Assembly: GCA_964415675.1 (NCBI GenBank)
Contig: CAYQBG010000006.1
Coordinates: 62,001 to 126,000, forward strand
DNA length: 64,000 nt
Reading direction: 5' to 3'
DNA from: UBA5336 sp964415675
GTDB lineage: Bacteria; Pseudomonadota; Alphaproteobacteria; Caulobacterales; Hyphomonadaceae
A program made the position numbers and the translations under genes. Below, in pieces: positions 33,652 to 42,800 of this stretch (position 1 is the stretch's first letter; every line of letters starts with the position of its first letter). The notes under the pieces were generated by a model. It searched no databases, had not been told where the DNA came from, and saw nothing but the letters and a program-made list of their open reading frames with translations.

Positions 33652-34161
33652 TCAGGCGTGGAGGCCGCGTTTGATCTCCTGAAGAGTGATGCGTTCGGGG
33701 CCAAAGCACTCTTTCAGTCGCGCGATCGTTTTCATCGGTTCGGCATCGCCGCACATGAACACGTCAAGGGCAGCAAAGTTGCGCTCCGGCCAGGTGTGGA
33801 TCGAGATATGGCTCTCGGCGAGCACGATCACGCCCGACACGCCATTGTTCGGCGTGAAGATGTGAAAATCAGAACTCAGCACCGTGGCCCCGGCATCCTC
33901 GGCCGCGCGGATCAGCGTGGTTTCGATATGTTCGGGATCGTCGAGGCGGCTGGCCTCCCACAGATCGATTATCAGATGTGTGCCGGCATAGACCTGGCCA
34001 TCCTTCTCGATAAAGAAGTCGAGACTTTCAGTCTCGCCAGGGTCCTGACTGTCCGGCGTCCAGGCCGCGTCAACCCAGTCGGTCGACGCGGCCTCACGCT
34101 GTTCGTCGTGAGGCTCGCTATCCGGAAATTCGGTCCGGCCCGGGGTGGCAGATCTCTCCAC
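33652..34161 (-). CDS. speD: S-adenosylmethionine decarboxylase proenzyme
   Basis: A 169-residue proenzyme that self-cleaves at the Ser of LAESHISIHTWPE to generate the pyruvoyl cofactor; it makes decarboxylated SAM for spermidine synthesis. THLIIDLWEAS, the cleavage motif and the C-terminal DVFMCGD segment are intact. It carries about 45 acidic residues before the usual start of the family core. GTG at 34161 is chosen because GGGAGA lies 5 nt upstream. It is near aguAB, but speE was not seen. Confidence 0.92.
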   Translation of the reverse strand: MERSATPGRTEFPDSEPHDEQREAASTDWVDAAWTPDSQDPGETESLDFFIEKDGQVYAGTHLIIDLWEASRLDDPEHIETTLIRAAEDAGATVLSSDFHIFTPNNGVSGVIVLAESHISIHTWPERNFAALDVFMCGDAEPMKTIARLKECFGPERITLQEIKRGLHA

Positions 34162-34319
34162 GCCAATCTCCCTCAGGTCAGAGTTAGGCCACGACCTGGC
34201 CCAGGTGCTCGATAAGATCGAACCGCGCGCTAAACAGGAAAATGCGACCCAATGCAAGGGGTTTATCCACGCCGCGCACACATCTAACTTGTGGGCGCTC
34301 AGACCGAAGGAGATCCGGC

Positions 34320-36038
34320 ATGGTCCGCCCCGATACAGACACCGTGCCGGACTATGGCCGTATCACCGCCATGGCTCTAGTCTTGCTGCTGGCGCTTCGG
34401 CTTGCGGCGATCCTTTTCAGCGATGTCGAACTCTATGCCGATGAGGCACAGTATTGGCGATGGAGCACAGATCCCGCCTGGGGCTATTACTCCAAGCCGC
34501 CAATGATTGCCTGGGTGATCGGCCTTTCGACCACCTTATTCAGTCATGCCGAATGGGCTATCCGGTTGCCCGCCCCCATTCTCCACAGCGTCGCGGCCGC
34601 GGCGCTCTTCGCCCTCGGACGCGACATGGACAGCGCACGGACCGGCATGTTCGCCGCGCTTGGCTATGCCCTCATGCCGGGCGTGATCATGTCATCTTCG
34701 GTGATGTCCACAGATGGTATCCTCCTGCCCTTCTGGTGCCTGGCGCTCTGGTTGCTGTGGCGATTGCGGGAGGGCCGCGCCGGCTGGACCGGGGCGCTGG
34801 CTCTCGGCGCCTGCCTCGGGGCCGGTTTTCTCGCTAAATATGCGATGATCTATTTCGCGATCGGCCTTGCCATCACGGCGCTTGTTGATCGCCCGACCCG
34901 CCGCGCAGTCCTCAGTGTCAAGGGCGCGGCAGCGCTTGCATTGGCGGGCGCCATATTCGCCCCGCACATGGCCTGGAACGCTGTCAATGATTTCAGGACG
35001 GTTGGCCATACGGTCGACAATGCCAATCTTGGCGGCGAACTCTTCAATCCGGAGAATTTCGGCAAGTTCATCATCGACCAGATGGGCGTGTTCGGTCCGA
35101 TTGGCTTTCTCGTGCTTGTCTTCGGCCTCGCACCGATGCTGCGCGCGCGAAAGGGCGAAGGGCTTCGGCGCAATCTCTGGCTGCTCGCCTTTATCGCGCC
35201 GGTCATCGTGATCATCGGCTTTCAGTCTTTCCTCTCGCGCTCTCATGCCAACTGGGCCGCGAGCGCCTATCCGGCCGCCAGCGTCCTCATCGCGATCTGG
35301 CTGGTCCATGCGCGCCGCCAGCCGACGCTCTGGTGGGCGATATCTGCGCTGACCGCTTTCGCCATGCTCTTCATTCCCGATATTGCACCGGCGCTGAAGC
35401 TTGCCCTCGCCCTTGGCGCCGGGATTTCGATTCTCCTTGTCGGCCTCGGCTTTCGCTACCGACCGTCAGGGCTCTTGTGGGCCGGGATCGGCCTGCATGC
35501 GATTATCGGGATTCTGCTGGCCGGCCTGGTCGCAAGCCCGCCATCGGTGACCACGGCGGCCGGACTGGACAATGCTTTCAAACGCGTGCGTGGCTGGGAT
35601 GAAACCGCCTCTGCTGTGGAGGCGCGCGCGCGGGCGATGAATGCGAGCGCGATCCTCGTCGATGAGCGCGAGATCTGGCACGGGCTGGACTATTACATGC
35701 GCAAGTCGCGCCCTGCCCCGCTGATCGCCTGGCGCCGCAAGGCCGGCATTCACAGTTTTTCCGAACAGGTGCCCCTTTCAGACCAGATGGATGGGAATGT
35801 CCTCGTGGCGAGCTACCGGGCCGGAAACCGACCCCGCATCCGCGCTGATTTCAAGCGTTTCGAATTTCTTGGAGAGATCGAGATCCCGCTGGGCACGCGC
35901 ACGAATGGCTGCCCGATCACGCGCCGAATGGTGCTCTACCTGGCATCTGGCCACACTCCCCAGATCCGCGATCAGGCCTGGGAAGACCGGTTCGACGGAT
36001 TGTCTGAACGCCCAAATACCGATTGTCCGGGAAACTGA
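34320..36038 (+). CDS. Family 39 glycosyltransferase (integral membrane, GT-C)
   Basis: A 572-residue polytopic protein with the PMT/ArnT-type first-loop motif ELYADEAQYWRWSTDPAWGY (acidic D-E pair) and YSKPPMIAWVIG, followed by about ten hydrophobic segments and a soluble C-terminal region. It probably transfers a sugar or phospho-sugar from a polyprenyl-linked donor to an envelope acceptor. GAAGGAG precedes the ATG at 34320. It is divergent from speD; the kinase-like gene begins 5 bp after its stop. Confidence 0.84.
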   Translation: MVRPDTDTVPDYGRITAMALVLLLALRLAAILFSDVELYADEAQYWRWSTDPAWGYYSKPPMIAWVIGLSTTLFSHAEWAIRLPAPILHSVAAAALFALGRDMDSARTGMFAALGYALMPGVIMSSSVMSTDGILLPFWCLALWLLWRLREGRAGWTGALALGACLGAGFLAKYAMIYFAIGLAITALVDRPTRRAVLSVKGAAALALAGAIFAPHMAWNAVNDFRTVGHTVDNANLGGELFNPENFGKFIIDQMGVFGPIGFLVLVFGLAPMLRARKGEGLRRNLWLLAFIAPVIVIIGFQSFLSRSHANWAASAYPAASVLIAIWLVHARRQPTLWWAISALTAFAMLFIPDIAPALKLALALGAGISILLVGLGFRYRPSGLLWAGIGLHAIIGILLAGLVASPPSVTTAAGLDNAFKRVRGWDETASAVEARARAMNASAILVDEREIWHGLDYYMRKSRPAPLIAWRRKAGIHSFSEQVPLSDQMDGNVLVASYRAGNRPRIRADFKRFEFLGEIEIPLGTRTNGCPITRRMVLYLASGHTPQIRDQAWEDRFDGLSERPNTDCPGN

Positions 36039-36043
36039 ATGGC

Positions 36044-36931
36044 ATGGACGCGCCGCCGGATATCGCCGCAGCCAGACGCCTTATCGTCCGACAGTTTCCG
36101 CATCTGGAAAATGAAACAGTCAGCGCCGTTCAGTCTGACGGAACCGACAATGCGATCTTCCGGATCGGCGAGCGGTTCGCCGCCCGGCTTCCCCGCAATG
36201 CGCGCGCCGCGATGACGGTCGCAGGGGAACAATCCTGCCTGGAACGCCTGAGCGCACTGCCCCTTGCCTGTCCAAAGCTTGTCGGACGCGGGGAGCCGGA
36301 CGGTGAATTTCTCTGGCCATGGAGTCTGGTCCAATGGATCGAGGGAGAGCCGGCCATGGCGGACCGGATTTCCGATTTCGATGCAGCGGCGCGGTCACTG
36401 TCCGAGTTCCTGAACGCCGTCGGAGCGCTCGACGCCACCGGGATCCCGCCAGCGGGCGCTTCGAACGGGTATCGCGGCGCACCGCTTCAGCTGCGCCGCG
36501 AACCCTTTGTGCGGTCCCTGCCTGAAATCTCTGACATCTGTGATACGCTCCGTCTGGCGCGGATTTACGAAGCCAGTTGCGCTGCGCCTGAATGGCCTGG
36601 TCCTGCCAGGCTCATCCATGGTGACCTGCACGGGGCCAATCTGCTGGTGCGCGAAGGGCAGATGGTCGGCGTGATCGATTTCGGCCTTGCAGCTTCAGGC
36701 GATCCGGCCTGCGACCTGTTGCCAGCCTGGTGGCTGCTGCCGGCAACGGCCCGACCGGTCTTGCGAGATCATGTCGAACTGGATGACGCCAGCTGGCAGC
36801 GTGGGATGGGCTGGGCGCTGTCTGTCGCGGTGATTGCCCTTGCCTGTTACAGGCACACAAACCTGCATTTCTCCGCAGCCTGCCGACGGGCAATTCACGC
36901 AATCGCAGCAGACCCGGACGCACCCGCCTGA
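36044..36931 (+). CDS. Aminoglycoside phosphotransferase (APH)-family kinase-like protein
   Basis: A 295-residue protein with Brenner motif LIHGDLHGANLLVREG and Mg2+ motif VIDFGLAASGDPACDL, and N-lobe NAIFRIGERFAARLP. The family phosphorylates small molecules such as aminoglycosides, choline, homoserine or sugars; the substrate is unknown and chromosomal context gives no sign of antibiotic resistance. ATG at 36044 is used; a TTG at 36023 would overlap the upstream gene. It appears co-transcribed with the glycosyltransferase. Confidence 0.82.
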   Translation: MDAPPDIAAARRLIVRQFPHLENETVSAVQSDGTDNAIFRIGERFAARLPRNARAAMTVAGEQSCLERLSALPLACPKLVGRGEPDGEFLWPWSLVQWIEGEPAMADRISDFDAAARSLSEFLNAVGALDATGIPPAGASNGYRGAPLQLRREPFVRSLPEISDICDTLRLARIYEASCAAPEWPGPARLIHGDLHGANLLVREGQMVGVIDFGLAASGDPACDLLPAWWLLPATARPVLRDHVELDDASWQRGMGWALSVAVIALACYRHTNLHFSAACRRAIHAIAADPDAPA

Positions 36932-36946
36932 AACGCTGCCTCAGAC

Positions 36947-37594
36947 CTACCAGGAAGGCTCCTCGCCCCAGACCTCATCAATTCGGGCATCGCGTCCGCA
37001 AGCCTTCCGGTAGAAGCGATATTTCGCCGGCTGCTTGAGGTAATAATCCTGATGATAGTCTTCGGCCGGATAGAATTCGCTGACCTCGCGGATCGCGGTC
37101 ACAACGGGCTTGTCCAGCAAACCGGAACCTTCGATGGCCGCTTTTTCAGCGCGCGCAATTTCCGCCTGCGCATCATCCTGCGCGAAAACTGCCGTGGTGT
37201 AGGAATTTCCACGATCACAGAATTGCCCGCCAGCATCTGTCGGGTCGATATGGCGGAAGAAATATTCGACCAGTTCCTCAAAGCTGACCTGCGCAGCATC
37301 GAAAGAGACTTTCACGACTTCAAGATGTCCGCCTGCGGAATGGTTTCGGTAAGTGGGATTGTCAGTGCGCCCGCCGGCATAGCCCGACACGGTGTCCACG
37401 ACACCCGCCAATTTGTCGAAATCCGCTTCCACACACCAGAAGCAGCCGCCCGCAAACACCGCCGTTTCAAGATCAGCCACGGTCTTGATGCTGCCGGGCT
37501 GATCTTCAGCGCCAGCATTGGGCGAGAAAAATGCAAAGAGTGCCGCAGACAGGCCGGCAATTGCGCCGACGAAAGGGGACGAAAGAGATCTCAT
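36947..37594 (-). CDS. msrA: Peptide-methionine (S)-S-oxide reductase, exported
   Basis: A 215-residue MsrA with the catalytic motif AVFAGGCFWCVE, GYAGGRTDNPTYR, and HQDYYLKQP. It reduces methionine-S-sulfoxide in proteins. The first 29 residues form a signal peptide (VGAIAGLSAALFAFFSPNAGA), so this copy is predicted periplasmic, repairing envelope proteins. It is convergent with the kinase-like gene (15-bp gap). Confidence 0.93.
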   Translation of the reverse strand: MRSLSSPFVGAIAGLSAALFAFFSPNAGAEDQPGSIKTVADLETAVFAGGCFWCVEADFDKLAGVVDTVSGYAGGRTDNPTYRNHSAGGHLEVVKVSFDAAQVSFEELVEYFFRHIDPTDAGGQFCDRGNSYTTAVFAQDDAQAEIARAEKAAIEGSGLLDKPVVTAIREVSEFYPAEDYHQDYYLKQPAKYRFYRKACGRDARIDEVWGEEPSW

Positions 37595-37721
37595 GACAAT
37601 AATATCTTACGATTCGGTTGCTTCGAGGCGCATATGCGCGCGTTCTTCGAGAATTTCGAGCTATTGCGTCAGTCCTCACGCGCTTGTGTCATGCGCGTGT
37701 CGCAAATAAGCAACATCCAAT

Positions 37722-39806
37722 TCAGGCTGGCGGGGCGCCGATGACCCTTATTCGGACGCTGGTTTCGCGGCCGGCCTCATCAACAACCGTCACGCGATAG
37801 AAACCGGCCGTTCCGGGCGACCAGACCGGGGCGCCGCTATCATCCACCGGGCAGGGCTCGCCATCGACATACCAGCGCAGCCGGCCATCACCGCGCCCGG
37901 ACAGGACAAAGGCACGCGGTTCGCGACCATTTATATTCCCTGCCCAGAGTTCAGCTCCCGCAGGCGGAAACAGGATTTCAGGCGGCGCGTCCGCCGCGCT
38001 GAACCGTTCCAGCGCGTCGCGGGCCCCGTCAGTTTTCCGGGAGGCAAGACGGTCGGAGGCGCCAGACGTAGCACCAAGATGATGGGCAGCCCGATCGACC
38101 ACTTCGAAGAGGATCGGCAAGGCCGCCGCGCGTCCGGTTTCGCCCGGCCGCGGGGCGCCATCGGCGCGCCCGACCCAGACTACAATGGCAAGATCACCGG
38201 CGACGCCCGCCGCCCAGGCATCGCGGAAACCATATGAAGTACCGGTCTTGAAAGCGATCTGTGGGGCATAGGCGGTCAGTCGTCCGGGCATTCGCCCCGA
38301 AGGCGTCGGTGCATTGCGCAGGATGTCGAGGACATCTTCAGCGCTCTGCTGTCCCAGGAGGCGGCGCCCAGTGGCTGCGCGACGGCCGGCCTCATCGCGC
38401 TGCAGCCAGGTCAGCGGTTTCACGCGACCTCGATCGCCGAGTCCGGCATAAAGCAGGCCGAGTTCGCGCGCGGTGAGACCGGCACCGCCTAGCGCCACCG
38501 CCAGGCCCGGATCGGATTGCGCAGCGCCGTGCACCCTTGGTGGCGCGCCGGCCAATGCGAGCTGGGCGACGAATCGCTCCGGCCCCACCTCTGCGAGTGC
38601 CAGAACCGCCGGCACATTCAGACTGTGCTGCAAGGCTTCGGTGATTGTGACGTCACCGCGAAAGCTGCGGTCGAAATTTTCGGGCTGGTAGGCATCGAAC
38701 CGTTTGGGCAGGTCGCCGATCCGCGTGGCGGGCGCGGCGATCCCGTCATCGAAGGCCATGGCATAGATGAAGGGTTTGAGTGTCGATCCCGGCGAGCGCG
38801 GCCGGTCAGTGAGATCGATCCATCCGCCCGGCCGGCTCCGACTGACAGAGCCCACCGCTGCACGAACAGCCCTTGTCGGAATATCAATAACCAGAATCGC
38901 CATCTGCACGTCGTTCACCAGCGCCTTGCCGCGCCGTTCTGTGAGGCGTTCAAGCTCTGCCTGGAGAGGCCCATCGACACTTGTGCGTATATCTCCAGGC
39001 CCTGCCCGGCGGCGGGCCGCAGCGGTTGCATGCCAGGCCCTTGCGGGAAACTCCGCACGTTGATCGGGCAGCGCCGCAGCGCGCACTTCGCCTGAGCGAC
39101 GCGCATCCAGAATGCCCGCGCGTTCCAGCTTGGTTACGATTTCAGCACGGCCCGCAAGTGCGCCCTCCGGCCTTCGATCGGGCCGGCGCATTTCCGGGCT
39201 TTGCGGAAGGGCAATCAACAGGGCGATTTCGTCATCGCTCAGCCGGCCGGGCTCGTGTCCGAACCAGCTCCAGCTGGCCGCGCGGACACCTTCAAGATTG
39301 CCGCCATAGGGCGCAAGCGTGAGATAGAGTTCGAGAATCTCGGTCTTGCTCAGGCGCGCCTCGATCTGGTGGGCACGGATCATCTCAATCAGTTTCGAAC
39401 CGATGGTCCGCTCGCGCGGCTCCAACAGACGCGCGGTCTGCATGGTGATAGTCGATCCGCCGGACACAACCCGCCCGGCCCGCGCTGATGTCCAGGCTGC
39501 GCGCACCATGGCGATCCAGTCTACGCCCCAATGATCATGAAAACGCCTGTCCTCGACGGTGAGCAAGGCCTCAATGAACACAGGGTCCACCGCGTCAAGA
39601 TCAGTCGGAAACCGCCAGCGCCCCTCAGGTGTCGGAAAGGCGCGCAAGGGACGCCCATCCCTGTCGGTAACCCATTGCGATAATGTGGCGGCCCGCTCAA
39701 GCGGCGGCGGAAACAGCCGGTCCAGGGCCATCACCGCGAGAGCGAAGCAGCAGAGCCCGGCGGCCACTCGCCGCCAGCTCAGCAAGCTCGCGAGCCTTAC
39801 CCTCAT
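37722..39806 (-). CDS. pbpC: Penicillin-binding protein 1C
   Basis: A 694-residue bifunctional murein synthase. An N-terminal membrane anchor (VAAGLCCFALAVMALDRLF) precedes the GT51 transglycosylase domain (TVEDRRFHDHWGVD), then the transpeptidase with SPGSTLKPFIYAMAF (SxxK) and FKTGTSYGFRDAWAAG (KTG), and a C-terminal BiPBP_C-like beta domain. It overlaps the alpha-2-macroglobulin gene by 4 nt, the classical pairing. Its role is thought to be repair of peptidoglycan after attack. Confidence 0.93.
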   Translation of the reverse strand: MRVRLASLLSWRRVAAGLCCFALAVMALDRLFPPPLERAATLSQWVTDRDGRPLRAFPTPEGRWRFPTDLDAVDPVFIEALLTVEDRRFHDHWGVDWIAMVRAAWTSARAGRVVSGGSTITMQTARLLEPRERTIGSKLIEMIRAHQIEARLSKTEILELYLTLAPYGGNLEGVRAASWSWFGHEPGRLSDDEIALLIALPQSPEMRRPDRRPEGALAGRAEIVTKLERAGILDARRSGEVRAAALPDQRAEFPARAWHATAAARRRAGPGDIRTSVDGPLQAELERLTERRGKALVNDVQMAILVIDIPTRAVRAAVGSVSRSRPGGWIDLTDRPRSPGSTLKPFIYAMAFDDGIAAPATRIGDLPKRFDAYQPENFDRSFRGDVTITEALQHSLNVPAVLALAEVGPERFVAQLALAGAPPRVHGAAQSDPGLAVALGGAGLTARELGLLYAGLGDRGRVKPLTWLQRDEAGRRAATGRRLLGQQSAEDVLDILRNAPTPSGRMPGRLTAYAPQIAFKTGTSYGFRDAWAAGVAGDLAIVVWVGRADGAPRPGETGRAAALPILFEVVDRAAHHLGATSGASDRLASRKTDGARDALERFSAADAPPEILFPPAGAELWAGNINGREPRAFVLSGRGDGRLRWYVDGEPCPVDDSGAPVWSPGTAGFYRVTVVDEAGRETSVRIRVIGAPPA

Positions 39807-42800
39807 GGCTTGCCGCCCGTGCCCCCCTCGCGCGCCGTGATGTTGACACGCCCGGCTTCGGATCGGGCATTCACTTCCGGTCGGTACATGTCCTCGGCGA
39901 CCACGCCAGGCATCGCGAAGCTGCCTGGCGTCACCGCACGCACCACATAAGCAAGGCGTACCGGCTTGTCGAACACGTCCACAGCTGAAACGAACCGGTC
40001 ATCGCGCGCTTCAGCCGTCTTGACCGGCGAGATCTCGCCGATCCAGGCGAACGCCCCGTCATCGGCATTGGTGCGCGCGCCATCTGCCGGACCAAGCACA
40101 GTCTCGATCTCAAGCCCGGCAGCCAGCAGGTCAGCGACGATCACCGGGTTGCGGCGCTTTTCTTCCGGATAGAGCTCCAGAATTGCCACCAGCTGATCAC
40201 CCTGCCTGAGATCTTCAAGATTGACCCCCTGCCCGGTGAGGCTGGCAAAACGTTTGCGCGCACCAAGGTCCTGTGAAACTGGCGGCGGGGCTGTTTCCGG
40301 CGCCCCCGAGACGATGACCGTACGATAGACCGGCGCCTCGCCGCGATAGGTGAAGCTGACATCGCCGGAAATCTGACTCTCGGCGAGAGAGTAGCGACGG
40401 TCATTGTCATTGCCGCGCCCAAGCCCCTCGGTTTTCATCCGGAACTTCCCCGGATCGCCGCCTGTCAGGGAATTGACAGCCAGCAGGGCAAAGGCCTTTT
40501 CCTGTGTGGTCAGTCGAGAGGGGTCGGGCGCATCATCGCCAAACCGGTCGGCCAGGCGGGCGACCAGATCATCGAACCCGGCTTCATTGGCCAGTGCGAG
40601 CACGCCGGAGAGATCGCGCAGCGGGGTCTGATAATAATTGCCAGAATTGCGATAGCCAAGAACCTTCTCGGCCCCATCGAAGGCACTTGCGGCCCTTGCC
40701 CTGTCACCCAGTACTGCCAGGGCAGCGCCCAGATGCGCGCGCGCCAGCGGGCTCTCGATCTTGTCCAGTTCACGGTCATGTAGATACCGCAGGCGCGAAA
40801 GATCGGCCTTGCCGGCCTTGGCCAGGACATAGAGCGCATAAGTCGAAGAACGGTGCATGAGCCTGGTCTGCGTATCATTGTGCCATTTGCTCTCATGGAC
40901 ATCGGTATCATAGCCATAGACGCGCCAGGCTTCGCCGGAAGCGACTGTCTGAAGCGCACCATAAGCGCGATCCATCGCTTCGTTCGGCACCGAGTATCCT
41001 TCTGCCTTGGCGCGATAGAGAAAATCGGCCGTATAGGCGCCGAGCCATGGCGACGCGTTTCCATCGCCTTCTCTCCAAAGCCCGAACCCGCCATCAGCGC
41101 TCTGGCGGTTGAGGATGCGCGTGACCGCTTCCTGCACCTGCAGCTGCGCATCGCGCCCGTCATCCTCAGCCCCGAGATCGACAAGCTGTTCGGCGTAAAT
41201 CAGCGGCATGGCCCGGCTGATGGTCTGTTCTGTACAGCCATAGGGATAACGCGCCAGAGACGCATAGAGCGCGCCTTCATCCAACGGGAGCGAGGAGAAG
41301 CTGACCGTCATGCCGATGGAACCGGGGACGAGGCCTTCTGTGAGCTCCGGGGACAGTGAAAATGTGTCATCGGGCTGCATCATTGCCGTCGTGACACGTG
41401 TGACCGGAAGATAAGGCGACCGGGTCTGGATCTGATAATCATGTGACACATCATATCCGCCGGGCCCGTCGACATCGAGACGAAGCCGGGAAATCCCGGA
41501 TTCGCCCGCCTCGATCCGTATCGGCACATCGGCACGCGCACCTTCAGGCAGCTGGCGCGAAATCTCGCCGGCAGCAACGCTAAGCGGTCCGGCTGCCGTG
41601 AGGCTGGCATCGAAACGCCCCGTCTCCAATTCCACATTATCGATGCTCGCCGTCACGACCGCCTCATCGCCCGGTGCGAGGAAGCGCGGCAGGATGAGTT
41701 CTGCGGGCGCCGGATCGCGCACGGTGAGCGGGCGCGCGGCCGAGCCCAGCCCATCCTTCGACCAGGCCACCGCCATCAGACGCAATTCGCCATTGAAGTC
41801 GGGAATGTCGAACCGGACCTTAGCCGATCGCGACCGCCCGACATCCACCACGCCGGAGAAAAGGGCCACGGTCTTGGTCGGGACCACCGACAGCCCCTCG
41901 CCGCCGAGCTGGTCGCCGCCCGTGCGCACCTCTGCCGGCAAGCCCAGATTGGGGTTCAGAAGCCGCCCATAATCATCATAGAGCGACACGCCCAGTGCCT
42001 TCTTGCCGAAATAATAGGAGACCGGATCGGGGCTCTGGAACTTGGTGAGATTGAGAATTCCTTCATCGACAGCTGCGAGCGTCAAATAGACAGGCTCTCG
42101 CGGACCGCCCTCAATCTCGACCGCGATCAGCTGCTCCTGACGCGGGCGCACCACTTCCGGGGCAGAGATGGTCAGGTTGAAGGTTCGCTCCGCCATGTTC
42201 ACCGGGGCATAAGCGACCCCGACAGCGCGGCGCGGCTTGGCATCAAGCACAGGATCGCGCGCCGTATAGACATTGACCATGAGGTAGGCGCCCTCGCCCC
42301 ATTCGCTTGTCACGGGAAGCGTGATCCGCGTGCCTTCAGCAGACACGGGGCGGGTCTCAACGGTCAGGATGCGATCGGTTGCAACAACGATCTGGGCATC
42401 GCCATCATAAGGCGGAACAATCGTGAATTCAGCCGTTCCGCCGGGCTGGATGTTGTCATCGTTCAACGACACCTGGACGCGGTCCGGCGCTTCAACGCCG
42501 TCATCGGATACACGCCCGCCCCAGCCGACATAGAAGCCATGGCTCGTTTCGGCGCCGCCGGGTGCGGTCACAGTCAGTTCGTGACGCCCCCAATCCAGCC
42601 CATCGACGCTGATCGACGCGCCCGATCCGGACTGGGTTTGCGCCACACCCTCGTTCACGGTGGTCACAGAGCGCGAGCGGCGCCAGCGCCAGCGGCCACC
42701 CTCGCGGTACCAGTCATAATGATAATCGATCTCGACCAGCCTCCAGCTGAGCTCGGCGGCCTTCGCGTCGCCATCGGCGCCGATAGCCGCCAGTTCAAAC

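Noticed and set aside
34320..36931. Antibiotic resistance role of the APH-like gene
   Set aside because: The family is broad; its pairing with a glycosyltransferase and chromosomal setting gives no evidence of aminoglycoside resistance.
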